Shown: positions 36,044 to 44,680 of the stretch, in pieces
Layout of the letters: every line of letters begins with the position of its first letter
Numbering within the stretch: the first letter of the stretch is position 1
Source of the DNA: Anaeromicropila herbilytica
GTDB lineage: Bacteria; Bacillota; Clostridia; Lachnospirales; Lachnospiraceae
Direction of reading: 5' to 3'
NCBI RefSeq assembly: GCF_016591975.1
Contig: NZ_AP024169.1
Coordinates: 1,536,001-1,600,000, forward strand
DNA: 64,000 bases
Program-made: the position numbers and the translations under genes
The notes under the pieces: generated by a model
Told to the model about the DNA's origin: nothing
Database searches by the model: none
Seen by the model: the letters and a program-made list of their open reading frames with translations, nothing else

Positions 36044-37279
36044 ATGGGTATTTTTAAGTTATTCAAGAAAAAGAAAGTTCAAAATAATAAATTAATAGAT
36101 AACAAGACATTAGGGGAGAAAAGTAGTAATCAAGAATTAGTGGAAGATATGAATCAAAATACTATGGTTGAAGAGACAGAAGATGATGATATCCTCGATC
36201 GTATTGATGATTGGGCTTCCTATCTTAATGGACAAAGTGACCGAATCAAGGAATCAATCAAACAAGTGGAAGATACCAAAGTGGAATATCAATTAGTATC
36301 TTCTTACTTAGGTGATATGCAAAAAATTGAAATGATTCCAAAAGAGCAAAGAGATAATCTTGATGATGCTGCAAGACATATTATTACATTGGCAAGAGAC
36401 CGTTCCAAATATCAGAATAACGGAATTAAAATAGCAGATAAGCAATTTCGCAATATTGAGAACTATGAAGAAGAGATGCCAAATGAGATTAAGAAAATGA
36501 AAGAAAATGAATCTTTTCACACCTTAATTAAGAATGATATGAGACATCTTGAAGGTGAAAAAGGAGAATTACGATATCAAAAAGAAGAAGTAATTAAGAA
36601 ACAAAGATTTTTAAAAGCTTTAGCAATTGTAACCAGTATTATGGTCTTAGGTTTATTAACTCTACTCTTGATGATTGCTAAAACTTTCCAAACTGATATT
36701 CAAACACCATTTTTACTAACTATTCTAATGGCAGCATTAAGTTCTTTTTATATATTCTATGAAGCAAGAAGAAATGCAATCATGATGAAAGTGATTGAGA
36801 AGAAACAAAACAAGGCAATTGATTTATTAAATAGTGTTAAAATAAAAATGATTAATAACACAAGTGTATTAGATTATTCCTACAGTAAGTTCATGGTGCA
36901 TAACTCAAAAGAATTAGAGCGCATCTGGGAAAAGTATGTAAAAGCTAAGGATGAAGCAAGAAGGTATGAAAAAAATACAGAATTACTTAACTTTTATAAT
37001 GAAACATTGATAAAAGAGTTAAAGAAATATAATATAAATGATCCTGAAATATGGATCTATCAAGCAATTGCTATTATTGATCAAAAAGAAATGCAAGAAG
37101 TTCGCCACCGCCTAAATGTTCGTAGACAAAAGCTAAGAGAGAGAATTGATTATAATAATAAGGTCAAAGAGCACTGTCTTATGAATATCGAGGGACTGAT
37201 AAAGAAGAATCCACATCTAAGACCACAGATTGAAGAACTTCTAGTAAAGAATAATATTACAGTTGTATCGATTGACTAA
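36044..37279 (+). CDS. Coiled-coil protein with two central membrane segments
   Basis: A protein of 411 residues with AAGGAG placed before the ATG. The N-terminus is short and basic (FKLFKKKKVQNN), followed by an acidic stretch and a long coiled coil (~70-185). Two hydrophobic segments lie at ~190-211 and ~221-240 with a short loop between them, and a second coiled coil runs to the C-terminus. Both coiled coils should therefore face the same side, probably the cytoplasm. It is the last gene of the four-gene operon and the only one that can anchor it to the membrane. Confidence 0.72.
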   Translation: MGIFKLFKKKKVQNNKLIDNKTLGEKSSNQELVEDMNQNTMVEETEDDDILDRIDDWASYLNGQSDRIKESIKQVEDTKVEYQLVSSYLGDMQKIEMIPKEQRDNLDDAARHIITLARDRSKYQNNGIKIADKQFRNIENYEEEMPNEIKKMKENESFHTLIKNDMRHLEGEKGELRYQKEEVIKKQRFLKALAIVTSIMVLGLLTLLLMIAKTFQTDIQTPFLLTILMAALSSFYIFYEARRNAIMMKVIEKKQNKAIDLLNSVKIKMINNTSVLDYSYSKFMVHNSKELERIWEKYVKAKDEARRYEKNTELLNFYNETLIKELKKYNINDPEIWIYQAIAIIDQKEMQEVRHRLNVRRQKLRERIDYNNKVKEHCLMNIEGLIKKNPHLRPQIEELLVKNNITVVSID

Positions 37280-37306
37280 AGTTTTTTGATATTTGATTAT
37301 TGGAGA

Positions 37307-37559
37307 TGTTGGGATCAAATAGCCTTATTTCAGTGTACTGAGTGTATATCGCTGTATAATTATGAATTTTGGCTACCTTTCCCTCAGGCATCATATTTCT
37401 TACAAGCCTCAGAACTAATGAAAATACTCACTCACGTTCCTATTTTCACTATGAGTCTTGACAAAATATAAACGATACCTTCGGCCGGACTACGTCAAAA
37501 TTAATAATTATACATCAATATACACATTGTAAGTTATAAAAGGCTATTTGATCCCAACA
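37307..37559. repeat. Second large foldback element, about 250 bp
   Basis: The terminal arms 37308-37326 and 37540-37558 pair perfectly over 19 bp. Reading inward, both halves stay alignable (for example TGTATAATTAT near 37352 against ATAATTATACA near 37505) up to an apex near 37432 closed by GAAAATA/TATTTTC. Its sequence is unrelated to the family at 21703 and 29701. It lies between the four-gene operon and the valS promoter and may act as an operon terminator. Confidence 0.8.
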
Positions 37560-37603
37560 CCCTAACCATTAATATAAAATAGATAAAAAAATAATTTAGG
37601 TGC

Positions 37604-37632
37604 TTGACAGAAACTAAGAAAACGAATAGTAT
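37604..37632 (+). promoter_or_regulatory. Promoter of the valS T-box transcript
   Basis: A perfect TTGACA at 37604-37609, a 17-base spacer and TAGTAT at 37627-37632. Confidence 0.78.
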
Positions 37633-37639
37633 ATTTAAT

Positions 37640-37926
37640 ATCTGAATGTAATATACAAATAAAATTATAAGAAAAATGTAGTGATAGAGAGGATTAGATA
37701 GGTAACCTTTTCAGAGAGGACAAATCATTGGCTGTAAATTTGTCTAAAGAAGTACGTATTGAAGGTAGCTCTTGAACAGCATTTCTGAAATAATAGTAGG
37801 AAATGTCGGAAAGCCCCGTTATAGGCGAATAAGATATCAGTATACAGATAATAATTATTTGTATATTCGTATAAATTAAGGTGGTACCACGGTTCTTCGT
37901 CCTTTGTGATGAGGGACCTTTTTTGT
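37640..37926 (+). promoter_or_regulatory. T-box leader riboswitch of valS
   Basis: A tRNA-sensing leader in front of valyl-tRNA synthetase. It shows the AGAGAGGA element near 37713, a GCTG apical motif near 37731 and the T-box core AAGGTGGTACCACGG at 37878-37892. The core carries TGGT to pair with tRNA ending ACCA, as expected for tRNA-Val. GTA at 37765-37767 (GAAGGTAGCTC) is a candidate valine specifier, but I could not fold stem I fully. Uncharged tRNA-Val would favour the antiterminator over the hairpin at 37896-37926. Confidence 0.88.
37896..37926 (+). terminator. Regulated terminator of the valS T-box
   Basis: A GTCC...GGAC hairpin followed by CTTTTTTG directly after the T-box core. It is mutually exclusive with the antiterminator. 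Confidence 0.82.
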
Positions 37927-37991
37927 TGCTCAAAATACTTATAATTCTGTTAAAATTGAATATCACCTTAAATAAGAAAAGGAGAATGAAT

Positions 37992-40646
37992 ATGGAAAAA
38001 AAATTAGAAAAAAATTTAGAGAAAACCTATGATCCACAGGACATTGAAAAAAGATTATATGAAAAGTGGTTAAATAAAAAATATTTTCATGCGAAAGTGG
38101 ATAAAAAGAAAAAACCTTTCACTATCGTGATGCCACCTCCAAACATTACAGGTAAGTTACACATGGGGCATGCACTAGATAATACCATGCAAGATATTTT
38201 AATTCGTGCAAAGAGAATGCAAGGATATGAAGCACTTTGGTTACCAGGTACAGACCACGCTAGTATTGCTACAGAAGCAAAAATTGTTGAAGCTATGCGT
38301 AGCGAAGGATTAACCAAAGCTGATCTTGGAAGAGAAAAATTCCTTGAGAGAGCGTGGGATTGGAAAGCAAATTACGGTGGTAGAATCGTATCTCAACTTA
38401 AGAAGATTGGTTCTTCTTGTGATTGGGACAGAGAAAGATTTACAATGGATGAAGGCTGTAACAAAGCAGTTAATGAAGTATTTGTTAATTTATATAACAA
38501 TGGTTTAATCTATCGTGGTGAAAGAATTATCAACTGGTGTCCACATTGTTTAACTTCAATTTCTGATGCAGAAGTTGAATACGAAGAAAAAGAAGGACAT
38601 TTCTGGCATCTTCGTTATCAATTATCAGATGGTAGTGGAGAGGTTAAACTTGCGACGACAAGACCAGAAACTTTACTTGGTGATACAGCTATCGCTGTTA
38701 ATCCAAATGATGATCGTTATAAGAATATTATTGGAAAATCTGTAATCTTACCACTTGTTAAGAGAGAGATTCCAGTTGTAGCTGATGATTATGTTGAGAT
38801 GGACTTTGGTACTGGTGTTGTTAAAATCACACCAGCTCATGACCCAAATGATTTTGAAGTTGGTGTAAGACATAATCTTCCTATCATCAATGTAATGACA
38901 GATGATGCTAAGATTATTAATGACTATCCAAAATACGCAGGAATGGATCGTTATGAAGCACGTAAAGCTATCGTTGCTGATTTAGAGGCAGAGGGTGCTC
39001 TAGTTAAAGTAGAAGATCATAACCATAACGTTGGAACTTGTTATCGTTGTGGAACTGTTGTAGAACCTAGAGTATCGAAACAATGGTTCGTTAAGATGAA
39101 ACCTCTAGCGGAACCTGCAATTAAAGCAGTTCGAGAAGGGGAAACCAAATTCGTACCAGAGCATTTTAATAAAACCTATTTCCACTGGTTAGAAAATATC
39201 AGAGATTGGTGTATTTCAAGACAATTATGGTGGGGACATCAGATTCCAGCTTACTACTGTGATGATTGTGGTGAGATGGTAGTAACAAAGGATAGTCATG
39301 CGACATGTCCTAAATGTAATAAAGACATGAGAAGAGATCCAGATACGCTTGATACTTGGTTTTCATCAGCTCTTTGGCCATTCTCAACACTAGGTTGGCC
39401 AGATAATACAGAAGAGATGAATTATTTCTATCCAACTAATGTATTAGTAACTGGTTATGATATCATTCCTTTCTGGGTAATGAGAATGATGTTTAGTGGT
39501 TTAGAACATACCAAGGAAGTTCCATTTAGTACGGTATTAATCCATGGATTAGTAAGAGATTCTCAAGGCCGTAAGATGAGTAAATCCCTAGGAAATGGTA
39601 TCGACCCACTTGAAATCATTGATCAATACGGTGCAGATGCACTAAGACTTACTCTTATCACAGGTAATGCACCAGGAAATGATATGAGATTCTACATGGA
39701 AAGAGTGGAAGCTAGTAGAAACTTTGCAAATAAAGTATGGAATGCATCAAGATTTATCATGATGAATTTTGAAAAAGCTGAAATCAGTGATACCATTGAT
39801 TTATCTACCTTAACTCAAGCTGATAAATGGATTCTATCAAAAGTAAATACCTTAACTAAAGATGTAACAGAAAATCTAGAAAAATTTGAACTTGGTATCG
39901 CGGTTCAAAAGATCTATGATTTCATCTGGGAAGAATTCTGCGACTGGTATATTGAGATGGTAAAACCAAGATTATATAATGACGAAGATGAAACGAAAGC
40001 AGCAGCTTTATGGACATTAAAGACTGTACTAATTGATTCTTTAAAATTATTACATCCATATATGCCATTTATCACAGAAGAGATCTTCTGCACTCTTCAA
40101 GAAAAAGAAGAATCTATCATGATCTCAGAATGGCCAGTATATAAAGAAGAACTTAACTTTGCTACAGATGAAGAAGCAGTTGAAGTAATCAAAGCTGCTG
40201 TAAAAGGTATTCGTAACGTTCGTTCTGAAATGAATGTTCCACCAAGCAAGAAAGCAACTGTAATAGTTGTTTCTGAAAATGAAAAAGTTAGAACTATATT
40301 TGAAACAAGCAGAGTATTCTTCGCTACCTTAGGTTATGCAAGTGAGATCATTGTTCAGAACGATAAAACAAATGTACCAGAAGATGCAGTATCTACTGTT
40401 ATTCCAGATGCAGCTATCTATATGCCATTTGCTGAACTTGTAGATATTGAAAAGGAAATTGAACGTCTTGAAAAAGAAAAAGCAAGATTAGAAGGCGAAT
40501 TAAAACGTGTAAATGGTATGCTTAATAATGAAAAATTCGTTAGCAAAGCGCCAGAAGCTAAGATTAATGAAGAAAAAGCAAAATTAGATAATTACACAAA
40601 TATGATGAATCAAGTAACAGAAAGACTTAGCCATCTAAAAAAATAA
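37992..40646 (+). CDS. valS: Valyl-tRNA synthetase
   Basis: Class I synthetase that charges tRNA-Val, 884 residues. The start is taken at 37992 (MEKKLEKN) behind GGAG at 37981; the frame is open upstream into the T-box leader, which is not translated. Motifs are HMGH (57-60) and KMSKS (528-532), with an editing (CP1) domain between them, zinc-type CxxC pairs (CYRCG, CDDCG, CPKC) and an anticodon-binding domain. A C-terminal coiled coil (EKARLEGELKRVNGML) is typical of ValRS. Controlled by the T-box. Confidence 0.98.
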   Translation: MEKKLEKNLEKTYDPQDIEKRLYEKWLNKKYFHAKVDKKKKPFTIVMPPPNITGKLHMGHALDNTMQDILIRAKRMQGYEALWLPGTDHASIATEAKIVEAMRSEGLTKADLGREKFLERAWDWKANYGGRIVSQLKKIGSSCDWDRERFTMDEGCNKAVNEVFVNLYNNGLIYRGERIINWCPHCLTSISDAEVEYEEKEGHFWHLRYQLSDGSGEVKLATTRPETLLGDTAIAVNPNDDRYKNIIGKSVILPLVKREIPVVADDYVEMDFGTGVVKITPAHDPNDFEVGVRHNLPIINVMTDDAKIINDYPKYAGMDRYEARKAIVADLEAEGALVKVEDHNHNVGTCYRCGTVVEPRVSKQWFVKMKPLAEPAIKAVREGETKFVPEHFNKTYFHWLENIRDWCISRQLWWGHQIPAYYCDDCGEMVVTKDSHATCPKCNKDMRRDPDTLDTWFSSALWPFSTLGWPDNTEEMNYFYPTNVLVTGYDIIPFWVMRMMFSGLEHTKEVPFSTVLIHGLVRDSQGRKMSKSLGNGIDPLEIIDQYGADALRLTLITGNAPGNDMRFYMERVEASRNFANKVWNASRFIMMNFEKAEISDTIDLSTLTQADKWILSKVNTLTKDVTENLEKFELGIAVQKIYDFIWEEFCDWYIEMVKPRLYNDEDETKAAALWTLKTVLIDSLKLLHPYMPFITEEIFCTLQEKEESIMISEWPVYKEELNFATDEEAVEVIKAAVKGIRNVRSEMNVPPSKKATVIVVSENEKVRTIFETSRVFFATLGYASEIIVQNDKTNVPEDAVSTVIPDAAIYMPFAELVDIEKEIERLEKEKARLEGELKRVNGMLNNEKFVSKAPEAKINEEKAKLDNYTNMMNQVTERLSHLKK

Positions 40647-40722
40647 GAGGTACATTTCTGTAAATCTTATAATATGTAGTGAATGATACAGTAAATAATT
40701 AATAACCATAAGAAAAATAATA

Positions 40723-40769
40723 TCTAAAGTAAAGAAAACATTGTTCTCTTTATTTTAGGTATTTTTTCT
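40723..40769 (+). terminator. Intrinsic terminator of valS
   Basis: CTAAAGTAAAGAAAAC pairs with GTTCTCTTTATTTTAG apart from single mismatches, followed by TATTTTTTCTT. Confidence 0.78.
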
Positions 40770-40995
40770 TATTGAAACGATTAAGGTGGAATCAATAGAT
40801 TAAATTAGTGGACCTGTCGTAAATTGCGACCTCTTATCCTTTCCATAAGAAGTGAACTATATTATAATGAAATCATTAATTGAAATTAAAATTTTATTAA
40901 GACTATTGATTTTTATAGTTTTTATAGTTATTATGTATATGGTGCATTTGTAAATAATGTATCAGATATGGGTATGAGTTTACATGTAATGACTT

Positions 40996-41024
40996 AATCT
41001 AGAATGTAATTCTAGATTTTATAT
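40996..41024 (+). terminator. Terminator-like hairpin before the 47-residue gene
   Basis: AATCTAGAAT and ATTCTAGATT form a perfect 10-bp stem with a 3-base loop, followed by TTTTAT. It is AT-rich and may be a leader attenuator. Confidence 0.5.
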
Positions 41025-41096
41025 TAAATAGAAAACAAGTTATTTAACTGTTACTTGTTGTAATAAAGTGATATCTAGAAAGGCAAGGGAGCTAAT

Positions 41097-41240
41097 ATGA
41101 TTAATTTTGAAGAAGAAATCGCAAAATTTCAACCAAGTTTAGAAGTAGACCAAGCTGAAGAAGCAATCTACAATAATGATTTAACTGATGCAACTGACAT
41201 CATCAAAGAGATTTTAAAAGAAAAGAAGGATCTAAAATAG
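41097..41240 (+). CDS. Small acidic protein, 47 residues
   Basis: A short gene with a clear site AAGGGAG 7 bases before the ATG. The product begins MINFEEEIAKFQPSLEVD and ends KEKKDLK. It is acidic, with helix-forming composition and no membrane segment or cysteine. It lies 21 bases before the zinc-ribbon/TPR gene, so it is very probably co-transcribed and may be its partner. I do not know a function; codon use and the ribosome site support a real gene. Confidence 0.75.
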   Translation: MINFEEEIAKFQPSLEVDQAEEAIYNNDLTDATDIIKEILKEKKDLK

Positions 41241-41261
41241 TAAAGGTATAGGTGGAGAGAT

Positions 41262-42644
41262 ATGAATTGTCCGGTTTGTGATGGACCATTATCGAAAAAA
41301 AATCGATGTGATCGATGTGGAGAAGATTATTCCGTTTATGTAAAAATATATAAAGCTTCTAATTCATATTATAATGAAGGGTTAAATAGAGCTAAAGTAA
41401 GAGATCTTACAGGAGCAATCACTTCACTTAAGGAAAGCTTAAAATTATATAAGAAGAATACAAAAGCAAGAAATCTGTTAGGATTAGTGTATTATGAAAT
41501 GGGAGAAAGTGTACTAGCGTTAAGTGAATGGGTATTAAGTAAGCATTTTCAACCAGAGGATAATGATGCGGACGAATACATGAAAGCAGTACAATCGAAT
41601 CCTACAAAGCTTGAGACTATTAATCAAGCAATTAAGAAATATAATACAGCTTTAGCATCAGCGAACCAAGGAAATGATGATTTGGCTATCTTACAGTTAA
41701 AGAAAGTAACTAGCTTGAATCCTCGCTTTATAAGAGCACATCATTTACTTACATTACTCTATATGAAAAATAATGAGAATGAGAAAGCACGAAGATGTTT
41801 ATTAAAGATAAGTAAAATTGACGTGACTAATACGATAACGTTACGATATTTAAAAGAACTAGGTGGCGACAATACAGTTACTAAAGAAAATTCGAATCAA
41901 ATATCCAAAGAAGAGGCAAAAGAACGAGTACTTAACCAGACGACTTCATATATGCCAATATCCACATATAAGGAAGATAAACCGAATATTATGGCATTTA
42001 TCAATCTAATTGTTGGTGTTGTAATTGGTTTAGCAGTAAGCTTTTTCTTATTGACACCAACGATTAAGAATAATGCTACGTCGGATTTAAAGACTAAAAT
42101 TAAAACATACACAGAACAGATTCAAGAGAAAGAAAATGAGATTACGACTCTTAAGAGTGATAAAGATACGCTACAATCTAAAATTGATGATTTAAATAAA
42201 CAAGTAACGGATCTAAATGCAAATCAAGTGGATGAATCTTTCTATCAAAACCTATTTGAAGCAGCTAAACTATATGCAGATGGTGATAAAACAGGTGCAG
42301 CAGAAAAGTTAGTTAAGGTTGACGAGACTAAATTACAGATTGATGCATCAAAAGATTTGTATAATATGATAAAAGATGATACTTTCTCTAGTATATCAAA
42401 GAGTCTTTATAATACAGGTTATAGTCAATATAACAGTTATAAATATGATGATGCTATCAAGACGTTAAAAGAATCTTTCAAATATGATAAAACAAATGTA
42501 GATGCGCTTTATTTTATCGCAAGATGTTATCATAATAAAAAAGATTTTACAAATGCGAAGAAATATTATAATCAGATAATAAAGGACTTCCCTGATTCTA
42601 GTAGAGCTAGTAAAGCGAAGGCAAAACTTAGTACAATTGAATAG
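41262..42644 (+). CDS. Membrane protein with zinc ribbon, coiled coil and TPR repeats
   Basis: A protein of 460 residues. Residues 3-19 form a zinc ribbon (CPVC ... CDRC). TPR-like repeats fill ~30-200. One membrane segment lies at ~244-265 (FINLIVGVVIGLAVSFFLL), followed by a ~50-residue coiled coil and a second TPR block (~330-460) ending in the tol-pal-like pattern YYNQIIKDFPDSSRA. The N-terminal part should be cytoplasmic and the coiled-coil/TPR part extracellular. Such proteins tend to be scaffolds; no enzyme motif is seen. RBS AGGTGGAG. Confidence 0.78.
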   Translation: MNCPVCDGPLSKKNRCDRCGEDYSVYVKIYKASNSYYNEGLNRAKVRDLTGAITSLKESLKLYKKNTKARNLLGLVYYEMGESVLALSEWVLSKHFQPEDNDADEYMKAVQSNPTKLETINQAIKKYNTALASANQGNDDLAILQLKKVTSLNPRFIRAHHLLTLLYMKNNENEKARRCLLKISKIDVTNTITLRYLKELGGDNTVTKENSNQISKEEAKERVLNQTTSYMPISTYKEDKPNIMAFINLIVGVVIGLAVSFFLLTPTIKNNATSDLKTKIKTYTEQIQEKENEITTLKSDKDTLQSKIDDLNKQVTDLNANQVDESFYQNLFEAAKLYADGDKTGAAEKLVKVDETKLQIDASKDLYNMIKDDTFSSISKSLYNTGYSQYNSYKYDDAIKTLKESFKYDKTNVDALYFIARCYHNKKDFTNAKKYYNQIIKDFPDSSRASKAKAKLSTIE

Positions 42645-42676
42645 TTAGATAGAAACATTAGACAGAAAAGTATTTA

Positions 42677-42727
42677 CTATAATAAGAAGTTCATCACTTT
42701 GCTTCTTATTATAGAGATATTTTTTTT
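42677..42727 (+). terminator. Intrinsic terminator before the spoIIA operon
   Basis: The arms 42677-42689 and 42702-42714 pair perfectly around a 12-base loop; an eight-T run follows after AGATA. It separates the TPR gene from the sporulation operon. Confidence 0.88.
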
Positions 42728-42768
42728 ATAAATTACAGATGTAAAATAATGTAAAAAGAAGGGATAAC

Positions 42769-43149
42769 ATGGAAAACAATAAAGAGGAATTGAAGAACGG
42801 TAATGAAGAGCAGAGTAATGCAATATTTGAAGTAACAGATCACTGCCTTATTATTAAATTGACAAGTGAGCTTGATCATCACTGTGCATTGAAGATACGC
42901 GAAAAATCAGATAGTTTAATTGCAAAAGGTAATATAAAAAATATTATTTTTGACTTTAAAGAAGCAAATTTCATGGATAGTTCAGGAATTGGTGTAATCA
43001 TGGGAAGATACAAAAAGGTAATATTTACAGGTGGTAAAGTTGCAGTAACCAATGTTAATGAAACTGTCGATCGTATATTCCGCATATCAGGATTATATAA
43101 AATTATTGAAAAATATGAGACAATAAAGGATGCTAAAAAAGCACTTTAG
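42769..43149 (+). CDS. spoIIAA: Anti-sigma-F factor antagonist SpoIIAA
   Basis: STAS-domain protein, 126 residues, first gene of the sigma-F switch. When dephosphorylated by SpoIIE it binds SpoIIAB and frees sigma F in the forespore. The phosphorylation loop is NFMDSSGIGVIMGRYK; S72 corresponds to the Bacillus phospho-serine. It has an acidic N-terminal extension of ~15 residues compared with the Bacillus protein. RBS AGAAGGGA. It is followed after 16 bases by spoIIAB. Confidence 0.95.
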   Translation: MENNKEELKNGNEEQSNAIFEVTDHCLIIKLTSELDHHCALKIREKSDSLIAKGNIKNIIFDFKEANFMDSSGIGVIMGRYKKVIFTGGKVAVTNVNETVDRIFRISGLYKIIEKYETIKDAKKAL

Positions 43150-43165
43150 AATGAGGGGGATAAGT

Positions 43166-43606
43166 ATGAGCGAAACGAACGAAATAACTCTAGAGTTTGA
43201 TAGTAAATCTAAGAATGAAAGCTTTGCAAGAATGGTTGTAGCTGCTTTTGTATCTAGTCTTGACCCTACAATAGAGGAGATAGCAGATATAAAAACTGCA
43301 GTATCGGAGGCCGTTACGAACTGTATTATACACGGTTATGAAAATGAAGAGGGGAAAATCACACTAAAGTGCAAACTAGATAAAAACAAATTATTTATTG
43401 AAATAATGGATAAAGGAAAAGGAATAGAAAATATTAAACAAGCAATGGAACCACTTTATACTTCAAAACCAGAGTTAGAGAGATCTGGAATGGGCTTTGC
43501 TTTTATGGAAGCCTTTATGGACAAGCTCGAAGTATTATCTACACCAGGAGCTGGGACAACCATTCTTATGGAAAAAGAAATTCAAAGTGCTGCTTCAAAA
43601 TCTTAA
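43166..43606 (+). CDS. spoIIAB: Anti-sigma-F factor SpoIIAB (serine kinase)
   Basis: GHKL-type kinase, 146 residues. It holds sigma F inactive and phosphorylates SpoIIAA. The start is set at 43166 because GAGGGGG lies 7 bases in front; the longer ORF would overlap spoIIAA. Visible ATP-site elements are the N-box AVSEAVTNCIIHGYE, the G1 box IMDKGKGI, and the lid with ERSGMGFAFMEAFMD. The C-terminus GTTILMEKEI is family-typical. It sits between spoIIAA and sigF in the conserved order. Confidence 0.96.
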   Translation: MSETNEITLEFDSKSKNESFARMVVAAFVSSLDPTIEEIADIKTAVSEAVTNCIIHGYENEEGKITLKCKLDKNKLFIEIMDKGKGIENIKQAMEPLYTSKPELERSGMGFAFMEAFMDKLEVLSTPGAGTTILMEKEIQSAASKS

Positions 43607-43620
43607 ATGGGGTGTAAAAT

Positions 43621-44334
43621 ATGGATACACTAGAACTAATCAAATTGTCAAAACAAGGAGATAAAGAGGCAAGAGACCGAGTAGTAACGGAAAATATGGG
43701 GCTTGTCTGGAGTATCGTAAGAAGGTTTGCTAATCGTGGACATGAGTTAGAGGACTTATTTCAGATTGGAAGCATAGGCCTAATCAAAGCAATTGATAAA
43801 TTTGATACATCCTATGATGTGAGATTCTCAACCTATGCAGTACCAATGATAACAGGTGAAATAAAGCGCTTTCTGCGTGATGATGGTATGATTAAAGTTA
43901 GCCGAACATTAAAAGAAACTGCTGGAAAGGTTAAGATTACGAGAGAAATCTTAAATAATAAGTTAGGTAGAGAACCAACTATAGATGAAATAGCATGTGA
44001 GCTACAGATAGAAACAGAAGATATCGTAATGGCGTTAGAATCGAATGCAGAAGTGGAATCACTATATAAAACAATTTATCAAGGTGATGGAAATGCTATT
44101 TATTTAATTGATAAGTTAGAACAGTCAACGGATGAAAATGAAATTATGATTGATAAGCTCGCATTAAAAGAAATATTAGATTCACTAGACAGAAAGGATC
44201 GAGATCTTATAGAACTTCGTTACTTTTATGACAAAACACAAACTGATATTGCAAAAGAACTTGGAATATCCCAGGTTCAAGTATCCAGATTAGAGAAAAA
44301 AATACTTCGGATGATGAAAGAAAAGATGACATGA
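43621..44334 (+). CDS. sigF: RNA polymerase sporulation sigma factor sigma-F
   Basis: The first forespore-specific sigma factor, 237 residues. Region 2 is complete (NMGLVWSIVRRF, then ELEDLFQIGSIGLIKAIDKFD and FSTYAVPMITGEIKRFLRDD). Region 3 follows (REILNNKLGREPTIDEIA), and region 4 has a helix-turn-helix (TQTDIAKELGISQVQVSRLE). GGGGTG precedes the ATG. It is the last gene of the spoIIA operon, which ends at the terminator 44391-44440. Confidence 0.97.
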   Translation: MDTLELIKLSKQGDKEARDRVVTENMGLVWSIVRRFANRGHELEDLFQIGSIGLIKAIDKFDTSYDVRFSTYAVPMITGEIKRFLRDDGMIKVSRTLKETAGKVKITREILNNKLGREPTIDEIACELQIETEDIVMALESNAEVESLYKTIYQGDGNAIYLIDKLEQSTDENEIMIDKLALKEILDSLDRKDRDLIELRYFYDKTQTDIAKELGISQVQVSRLEKKILRMMKEKMT

Positions 44335-44390
44335 AAAAGAACCATTATTTTACTAGTATAGGTAATAATAAAAAATTAATAATAATTAAG

Positions 44391-44440
44391 GAAAAGAAAG
44401 CGTTAATTAGAATAAAATCTAGTTAATGCTTTTCTTTTTT
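44391..44440 (+). terminator. Intrinsic terminator of the spoIIA operon
   Basis: The arms 44391-44406 and 44423-44438 pair with one G-U and one mismatch, followed by T6. Confidence 0.85.
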
Positions 44441-44515
44441 AATGCGACCGCACTTGGCGCGAGAGTTTGAATTGCAAACTCTTTGCACTAGAACGATATG
44501 AAAGGAAGTGATAAT

Positions 44516-44665
44516 ATGCAACGAAAGAAAATATATTTAGTAGCGTTTTTAGTAGTATTAATCATATGTTCTGTCTTACTATATAATAATTTAATAGAGC
44601 CAAATACCAAGGAAGTATTTGATGGAACTCTTGTTAGACAAGTAAATTACGAATGTCATATCTAA
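44516..44665 (+). CDS. Small membrane protein, 49 residues, between sigF and spoVAA
   Basis: A short ORF with AGGAAG 7 bases before its ATG. The product begins MQRKKIYLVAFLVVL; one membrane segment (~6-23) is followed by a 25-residue polar tail containing one Cys. It ends 15 bases before spoVAA, so it should be translated with the spoVA genes. An 8-bp hairpin with arms AGAGTTTG and CAAACTCT precedes it (44462-44482). I recognise no family; the position suggests a sporulation role. Confidence 0.65.
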   Translation: MQRKKIYLVAFLVVLIICSVLLYNNLIEPNTKEVFDGTLVRQVNYECHI

Positions 44666-44680
44666 CTATAGGGAGCACTT

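Larger units (their letters stand above)
40647..41096. other. Intergenic region between valS and the small protein gene
   Basis: It holds the valS terminator, a second terminator-like hairpin (40996-41024) and a weak promoter-like TATAAT near 40863. Nothing else was recognised. Confidence 0.4.

Noticed and set aside
37286..37471. 61-codon ORF after the coiled-coil gene
   Set aside because: It lies almost wholly in one arm of the foldback element and has no ribosome site.
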